A DNA stretch of 64,000 nucleotides from CAXXOK01 sp001604115 (GTDB lineage: Bacteria > Bacillota > Clostridia > Christensenellales > Aristaeellaceae): positions 1-64,000 of the forward strand of contig JAYFOV010000012.1 of NCBI GenBank assembly GCA_034928535.1. The letters run 5' to 3'. The notes beneath the pieces were generated by a model. It was not told the DNA's origin, ran no database searches, and saw nothing but the letters and a program-made list of their open reading frames with translations. The translations under genes were made by a program, and so were the position numbers. This document shows, piece by piece, positions 59,556 to 64,000 of the stretch; the stretch's first letter is position 1, and every line of letters starts with the position of its first letter.

Positions 59556-60701
59556 CTATAGTTTTCCCTGCTCTTTACGGCGTTTGACCCAATCTTCCTT
59601 GATCACGCCACGGCTGCGCGCCACAAACAACGCGTCAGAGGGCACATCCTCCACCACGGTGCTGCCGGCGGCAATATAGGCATTTTCGCCCACATGTACC
59701 GGTGCAACCAGATTGCAGTTGCAGCCGATGAAGGCGTTATCATCCACACGGGAGCGGCTTTTGGATTTGCCGTCATAGTTCACAAACACCACGCCACACC
59801 CCAGGTTGATGTGCTTGCCTAGGTCGCTGTCACCCACATAGGTCAGGTGGCTCACCTTGGTGCCGTCGTCAATGGTACTGTTTTTGATCTCCACAAAGTC
59901 ACCGATGCGGCAATGCTCGCCGATGTTGGCATCGGGGCGCAGGTACGCAAAGGGACCAACGGTTGTGCGGGAACCTACCTTGCAGCGGAGCAAGACGCTA
60001 TTTTCAATGGTCACGCCATCGCCGATGATGCTGCTTTCGATCCGGTTGCCAGAGTAAAGCGTACAGGAGGCGCCAATCACGGTGCCGCCTTGAAGCGTAT
60101 TGCCTGGGTAAAGGATGGTACCTGCCCCAATACGCACATCTGCCTCAATAATGGTGCGCTCCGGCTCCAGGATGACCACGCCTGCCGCCATGTGGCGACG
60201 CACGGTTTCCGCACGCAGGAACTGAAAAGCGCTTGTATAGGTAGCGGCATCAGTTACAGCAAGGTAGGCACTGGGGTCTTGCGCATGGACGACTTTCACT
60301 GGCTGGTTTTGCGCATTGAGCCATGCCATCAAGGATGATAGGGTAAGGGGCATTTTCTTGGGCAGGGATTGGAGCATGCCTGCCGGCATGCCCAGTGCCA
60401 GCGGAGTGGCCATATCTGCCAGAAGCACTGCGGCGGCGCGCTCTTTGGCCGCCAGCGAAAGCGCCCGGTATGTGACATCTGTCAGGCATGGGGCGTTGCC
60501 GCCCGTCAGCAGCACGGCTTGCACATCGGCCGCCAACAAGGCGTGCAAATCAGCGCCATTGGCAGGGCGGGCTGCGGCGATGGCCACCCCGGCATCCGCC
60601 ATAGCCTGCTCGACGTACTGGCTGCATGGCTTGCCCAGCAGGGGCATGCCCATAAAAGGATTGTCCGGGTCTTGAATCAGGATGCCAACGATGCGTTTCA
60701 A
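59556..60701 (-). CDS. GlmU-like protein: intact acetyltransferase half, degenerate N-terminal half
   Basis: The 381-residue protein has a C-terminal left-handed beta-helix (about 185-365) with GlmU acetyltransferase landmarks: VGPFAYLRP, VSHLTYVGDSDLG with the expected catalytic His, and VNYDGKSKSRS. The N-terminal part (1-155) is only two thirds of the normal uridylyltransferase length. It lacks the GxGTRM nucleotide loop and the Mg-binding aspartate, although residual similarity remains (MGMPLLGKPCSQYVEQA, VLLTGGNAPCL). It therefore should acetylate glucosamine-1-phosphate but not make UDP-GlcNAc by itself. Position between purR and pth is that of glmU in Bacillus. Another uridylyltransferase is probably encoded elsewhere. 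Confidence 0.85.
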   Translation of the reverse strand: MKRIVGILIQDPDNPFMGMPLLGKPCSQYVEQAMADAGVAIAAARPANGADLHALLAADVQAVLLTGGNAPCLTDVTYRALSLAAKERAAAVLLADMATPLALGMPAGMLQSLPKKMPLTLSSLMAWLNAQNQPVKVVHAQDPSAYLAVTDAATYTSAFQFLRAETVRRHMAAGVVILEPERTIIEADVRIGAGTILYPGNTLQGGTVIGASCTLYSGNRIESSIIGDGVTIENSVLLRCKVGSRTTVGPFAYLRPDANIGEHCRIGDFVEIKNSTIDDGTKVSHLTYVGDSDLGKHINLGCGVVFVNYDGKSKSRSRVDDNAFIGCNCNLVAPVHVGENAYIAAGSTVVEDVPSDALFVARSRGVIKEDWVKRRKEQGKL

Positions 60702-60726
60702 GCTATCACCTCATCAAAGCAATGAG

Positions 60727-61548
60727 TCAGTCCACAAGCCAATCGGCTGGTTGCATGTGCAGTGTGGGCGTTTCGCCCTGCACCACGTCCATGAGCATGA
60801 GCGCTTTTTCGCCCTGCACCCGTTTATGGGTGGGTGTGGCAGTAGCAACCACAAAAGCCATTCCAACGACTTCGGCGCCAAACTCGCCCATCAAATCCGT
60901 CATGCCCTTGGCGGTGCCGCCGCCCTTGATAAAATCATCAACGATCAGCGCTTTCTGGCCGGGCTGCACCGCACGGCGGCTAAGGCTCATCGTCTCAATA
61001 TGGCCGGCCGATGCGGTTTCGTAATTGATATGCACAGCAGAACCTTCAAACATGTTGCTGGTGTGGCGGGCAATCACCAGCGGGACACCAAGGGCATCCG
61101 CCGTCATAAGCGCCACTGGGATGCCTTTGGTCTCCATGGTGAGGACAAAATCCGGGTTGGTGTCATAAAATTGCCCCGCCAAAATCACCCCCATGCTTCG
61201 GACGATGGAGGGCGTGCTTAAAATATCCGTCAGGTACAGGAAGCCGCCGGGCAGCAACCGTGTGGAGCGCATCAGCTCCTCACACAGGTCGTGAATGATG
61301 CGCTTGGCCTCGGCCTTGCCCATGGCAGGGCGAAACCGCACGCCGCCGGCTGCCCCGGTCACGGTGTCCAGCTTACCCAGTTCAAAGGTCGTCAGAACAT
61401 CCTTGAGGATATCGATATCCTCACTCATCGTAGATTTTGCGGCACCAAACAGATCGCAAAAATGCGAAAGGGTAAATATCCGGTTGGGAGAAGTAGTCAG
61501 GATTTTTGTGAGCGCAGCCATGCGCTCATTACGGCGAATCCGATCCAA
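60727..61548 (-). CDS. purR: Purine operon repressor PurR (PRT-domain type)
   Basis: The 273-residue regulator has an N-terminal winged helix (RRNERMAALTKILTTSPNRIFTLSHFCDLFGAAKSTMSEDI, residues 4-45) and a C-terminal phosphoribosyltransferase-like domain with the PRPP loop ALIVDDFIKGGGTAKG (about 195-210). It binds PurBox DNA and releases it in response to PRPP in Bacillus. The start is TTG 61548 with AAGGAGG 9 nt upstream. A matching PurBox lies upstream of its own promoter. Confidence 0.94.
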   Translation of the reverse strand: MDRIRRNERMAALTKILTTSPNRIFTLSHFCDLFGAAKSTMSEDIDILKDVLTTFELGKLDTVTGAAGGVRFRPAMGKAEAKRIIHDLCEELMRSTRLLPGGFLYLTDILSTPSIVRSMGVILAGQFYDTNPDFVLTMETKGIPVALMTADALGVPLVIARHTSNMFEGSAVHINYETASAGHIETMSLSRRAVQPGQKALIVDDFIKGGGTAKGMTDLMGEFGAEVVGMAFVVATATPTHKRVQGEKALMLMDVVQGETPTLHMQPADWLVD

Positions 61549-61580
61549 AAGGGGGTTCCTCCTTGTGCGTTGGTCTTAAG

Positions 61581-61609
61581 AGTATAGCACAGCATGCGAA
61601 TATTGCCAA
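61581..61609 (-). promoter_or_regulatory. Promoter of the purR-glmU-like-pth-mfd transcript
   Basis: On the minus strand TTGGCA (61609-61604) and TATACT (61586-61581) are 17 bp apart. Confidence 0.7.
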
Positions 61610-61623
61610 CATCAAAAATGACG

Positions 61624-61636
61624 AACGTTCGGTTAT
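61624..61636 (-). promoter_or_regulatory. Candidate PurBox
   Basis: Read on the minus strand, ATAACCGAACGTT matches the Bacillus PurBox consensus AWWWCCGAACWWT (from memory) at 12 of 13 positions. It overlaps a palindrome CGAACGTTCG (61622-61631), so a second, weaker half site faces the other way. It lies about 15 bp upstream of the purR -35 box. Confidence 0.6.
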
Positions 61637-61744
61637 GCTGCGGCTGGATTGCAAGTCCGTCCATCGCGACAGGCTATGCGCATGTTCCGTATCATGGTAT
61701 AATGATGGCACAAAGCGCCGCGTTGGGTGCGCGAGGAGGAGCTT

Positions 61745-62467
61745 ATGCCTTCGGAAACGATGCAAGCCGTAGTATTGCGCCACGCCAATTATCGCGACCG
61801 GGACAGGATGCTTAGTTTGCTCACGCCGGATCACGGCCTGGTGGATGTGTTGTCACGCGGGTGCCGCAGACCCAAAAGCCCCCTCATGGCGGGCAGTGAG
61901 TTGTTTGTGCATGAGGAGGTGGTGCTCTACCGCAGTGGTGAGCGCTATACGCTGACTGCCTGCTCCGTGACGGATTCCTTTTACCCGCTGCGCACAGATC
62001 CCTACAGGCTGACTTGCGGCACGTATATGCTAGGCTTGTGCCATGCTGCCGCACAGCCGGAGCAAGCGGCCGAAGGGCTTTTTTCGCTTCTGCTGAAAAG
62101 TCTGTACCACCTTACTTATTGTGTGGATGAAGCGGCCATTACCGTAACCAATGCTTTCCTTTTGCTTTTTGCCACAGAAATCGGATATCGCCCACGGCTG
62201 AATCACTGTGTGCGCTGCCGCAAACCGTTGCCCAAAGAGCAGCGCGCCTGGCTGGATATCGAAGCCGGCGGGCTATGCTGCCAGGATTGCAGTGCGGAGC
62301 ATCAATTTGTGCTGAGCCACGCGCAGGTGAATTGGATGCGCTCCGTACTGGGCAGCGGTTTTGAGGCACCCCTCAGCACGCCGGACGATTCTTTGTTTGA
62401 GGCCTTGCGCCGCTATGTGGAAAGCCGAATGGAAACCACCGTCAAAGCCAGCAAACTGTTACCATGA
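61745..62467 (+). CDS. recO: DNA repair protein RecO
   Basis: The 240-residue protein acts in the RecFOR pathway, loading RecA on SSB-coated DNA. The N-terminal OB fold includes VLRHANYRDRDRMLSLLTPDHGLVDVLSRGCRRPKSPL, and a zinc-finger region CVRC...CCQDC lies near 157-183. GAGGAGG precedes ATG 61745. A TATAAT at 61698-61703 without a good -35 box probably serves as promoter. The gene diverges from purR. Confidence 0.94.
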   Translation: MPSETMQAVVLRHANYRDRDRMLSLLTPDHGLVDVLSRGCRRPKSPLMAGSELFVHEEVVLYRSGERYTLTACSVTDSFYPLRTDPYRLTCGTYMLGLCHAAAQPEQAAEGLFSLLLKSLYHLTYCVDEAAITVTNAFLLLFATEIGYRPRLNHCVRCRKPLPKEQRAWLDIEAGGLCCQDCSAEHQFVLSHAQVNWMRSVLGSGFEAPLSTPDDSLFEALRRYVESRMETTVKASKLLP

Positions 62468-62490
62468 CCAGAACAGCGGTGGCAGACGCA

Positions 62491-62530
62491 CACTGCAAAA
62501 GCGCAGCCCATGGGCTGCGCTTTTGCAGTG
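62491..62530. terminator. Perfect 40-nt palindrome between convergent genes
   Basis: Bases 62491-62510 are the exact reverse complement of 62511-62530. Folded, it gives a stem of up to 18 bp with internal A and T runs, able to end the recO transcript and the convergent one. Confidence 0.75.
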
Positions 62531-62590
62531 AACATCCGCGTTCATGACGGGGCTTCTGTACGAATCAAAGGTTAGCCAGTTCTGGAGGCC

Positions 62591-63085
62591 TTACCATACT
62601 TTTGCTTGCAAGGAGCCGTCATAATAGGGAGCCCGGGTCAAAAGATTCTTATAATCGGTTTGAATCAGATAGCGATACTGGTATTCCACATGACCATCCA
62701 GCAATTTGTGGCGGAGCGAGCGGAACGCATAACAATCCTGCGTGGTCAGTTTGGGGACCAACTCCTCCAACAATAGCAGGAGCGCTTCCTGCTTTTCAAG
62801 CGACAGGTTCGGGTAGCCATAATCCGCCATGCGGAAATGCGTTTCATATCCATAGGGTGAGAGAAAACGAAGAGAAAAACCGGTTTTATCAATTACAAGA
62901 CTTTCGATGGAGAAACGTTGGGCACGTTGCAGGGCAGGGCGCATAGCCTCAAACAGCGGGGATGCATGCAACTTCTTGACCCGCAGGCGCTGCATGTGCA
63001 TGCGCTTGCGATCCGCCACCACCAGATAGACAACCAAAGCGATGCCAATGATTGCAATAAGGATGTATGGTAATGAACGGTTCAT
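62591..63085 (-). CDS. Membrane-anchored protein of unknown function
   Basis: I do not recognise this 164-residue protein. One N-terminal helix (residues 5-24, PYILIAIIGIALVVYLVVAD) is followed by a basic stretch RKRMHMQRLRVKK and a soluble domain of about 120 residues rich in Tyr and Leu. The basic residues after the helix suggest that the domain stays in the cytoplasm. A weak AAAGAGG site lies ahead. No partner gene is adjacent. Confidence 0.68.
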   Translation of the reverse strand: MNRSLPYILIAIIGIALVVYLVVADRKRMHMQRLRVKKLHASPLFEAMRPALQRAQRFSIESLVIDKTGFSLRFLSPYGYETHFRMADYGYPNLSLEKQEALLLLLEELVPKLTTQDCYAFRSLRHKLLDGHVEYQYRYLIQTDYKNLLTRAPYYDGSLQAKVW

Positions 63086-63479
63086 GAGCCTACGCCTCTT
63101 TCACGGTAAGATGCGGGATGTAGGAGGAGAAGTTTTTTTCGATTTCTACTATAAACATACGTATTGTAACATATGTTTCCAGAAGATACAAGATGTATTG
63201 TGGATAAAATGAGGAAATACCGAGGAAATATGTTTACAATTGTATTACATTAATCAAAACGTATTCATAATGTGGATTATCTTGGCATAAAACTGCAATA
63301 TGTGGAGTTTTCCTTGAAAACCTGTGGATATGTGGGAAAGCATGTTCGCGTATCAAAGCGCCGTTCTAGCAGTCTTTCAATCGATTTGCGGCATAAACTG
63401 AAAACACGAACGAAAATGCCCTCGTTTTTGCTGTGGAAAAGATGGTTCACAGCGTGGTTTGGCCAGTCAAAAGGGCATT
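63086..63479. other. AT-rich intergenic region with DnaA-box-like repeats
   Basis: TGTGGATAA (63199-63207) is the exact complement of the DnaA box TTATCCACA. Related 9-mers are at 63271 (TGTGGATTA), 63301 (TGTGGAGTT), 63323 (TGTGGATAT), 63331 (TGTGGGAAA) and 63432 (TGTGGAAAA), all in the same orientation. The left part is clearly AT-rich. No coding frame was accepted. Confidence 0.5.
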
Positions 63480-64000
63480 TCAATGCTTTTCGCCCGTGTC
63501 GAAAGATGGCAATTTGGCGCCCATCGCGTGCTCCGCACGGCAGCGGATCATTTCGCCTGCCACACTCACCGCGATTTCCATGGGTGTTTCCGCCAAAATC
63601 GGCATGCCGATGGGGGTATGCACCCTGGCAAACTGTTCCTGCGAAAATCCCTGCGCCAGAATCATTTCCCGGGTGTGGGCAATCTTGCTCCGACTGCCGA
63701 TCAAACCAATGTAATAGGCCGGTGTGCGCAGCGCAAACGATAACGTCAGCAGATCATTAACATGGCCGCGCGTCATGATCACGATCTCGTCTTCTGGAGT
63801 GATGCACAGGTGCTCGGACGCCTCCTGATAAGGAGCGCAAAGGATTTGCGACACTGTGGGAAAGCGCTCTGCATTGGCAAATTCCGGACGGTCATCATAC
63901 ACGATAGGGGAGAAATCCAATTGCGCTAGCAGTGGGGCAACACACTGTGCCACATGGCCGCAACCGAAAATATAGGTATGCGATGCCAATTGAATCGGTT
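63480..64000 (-). CDS. XdhC-family protein, N-terminal part outside the window
   Basis: The visible 173 residues form the Rossmann domain of XdhC/CoxI-type proteins, which insert or sulfurate the molybdenum cofactor of xanthine dehydrogenase-like enzymes. Visible motifs are YIFGCGHVAQCVAPLLAQLDF, VYDDRPEFANAERFP, VIMTRGHVNDLLTL, YYIGLIGSRSK and HTPIGMPILAETPMEIAVSVAGEMI. The frame stays open to base 64000, so the start lies beyond the edge; the TTG at 63989 is not needed as a start. A molybdenum hydroxylase gene may follow to the right. Confidence 0.88.
   Translation of the reverse strand, partial: PIQLASHTYIFGCGHVAQCVAPLLAQLDFSPIVYDDRPEFANAERFPTVSQILCAPYQEASEHLCITPEDEIVIMTRGHVNDLLTLSFALRTPAYYIGLIGSRSKIAHTREMILAQGFSQEQFARVHTPIGMPILAETPMEIAVSVAGEMIRCRAEHAMGAKLPSFDTGEKH

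Noticed and set aside
1..64000. CRISPR array, prophage or integron
   Set aside because: No regularly spaced repeats, cas-like proteins, phage structural genes or integrase were seen; the only mobile element is the IS200 fragment at the left edge.

Overview
The window looks like a chromosomal segment of a moderately GC-rich Bacillota, most likely a Clostridia-type anaerobe. This rests on gene content, not on a database match. Supporting signs are a T-box riboswitch, a single-chain glycyl-tRNA synthetase, the YloU/FakA/RecG block, the purR-glmU-pth-mfd gene order known from Bacillus, a complete V/A-type ATPase operon, strong AGGAGG ribosome binding sites and frequent TTG and GTG starts. Both ABC substrate-binding proteins carry signal peptides without a lipobox cysteine.

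Layout. 1-660: right end of an IS200-type element beside a tRNA-Arg(ACG) remnant and its terminator. 1074-9203: a seven-gene minus-strand sugar operon (binding protein, ATPase, permease, VOC protein, PfkB kinase, two paralogous esterases), diverging from a LacI-family regulator, with readable promoters and operators. 9204-10270: about 0.9 kb without genes, then tRNA-Lys(TTT) with promoter and terminator. 10553-15692: a HEAT-like protein, a membrane protein, glyS, and a tRNA-Trp-type T-box in front of a stand-alone trpB. 16002-17741: a Pro/Gly/Met-rich membrane protein of unknown function. 18060-27538: YloU, FakA, RecG, TrmL, a small membrane protein, two tandem uracil-DNA glycosylase-like proteins, NfeD, flotillin, a membrane-anchored unknown and a LytTR response regulator. 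27697-31736: a small CPYC redox protein with ThpR, then a polar amino acid ABC transporter operon. 32411-35356: a WYL regulator and zinc-ribbon protein that may share an operator, a DUF3788-like protein and an AraC/GyrI-like fusion. 35616-39086: GntR regulator, ABC ATPase and a large permease. 39265-40302: a D-2-hydroxyacid dehydrogenase. 40815-50033: upp followed by the V/A-ATPase operon (G/H-I-K-E-C-F-A-B-D). 50230-52635: a second ABC exporter pair. 52720-54829: a methyltransferase, TrmO and a glyoxalase-like protein. 54983-61548: mfd, pth, a GlmU-like protein with a degenerate N-terminal half, and purR with a PurBox. 61745-64000: recO, a membrane-anchored unknown, an AT-rich gap with DnaA-box-like sequences, and a partial XdhC-family gene.

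How the parts work together. The first operon reads as LacI-controlled uptake of a sugar or acylated sugar, with cytoplasmic de-esterification and phosphorylation. The 40-50 kb block couples uracil salvage and a rotary ATPase on one transcript. The 55-62 kb block holds translation, repair and envelope-precursor housekeeping genes.

The best candidates for something undescribed are the sugar/double-esterase operon, the GlmU-like protein without a recognisable uridylyltransferase active site, the cysteine-free UDG paralogue next to a normal Fe-S UDG, the WYL/zinc-ribbon pair with matching palindromes, and the Pro/Gly/Met-rich membrane protein with a C-terminal Cys/His module. No CRISPR array, prophage or complete mobile element was seen.
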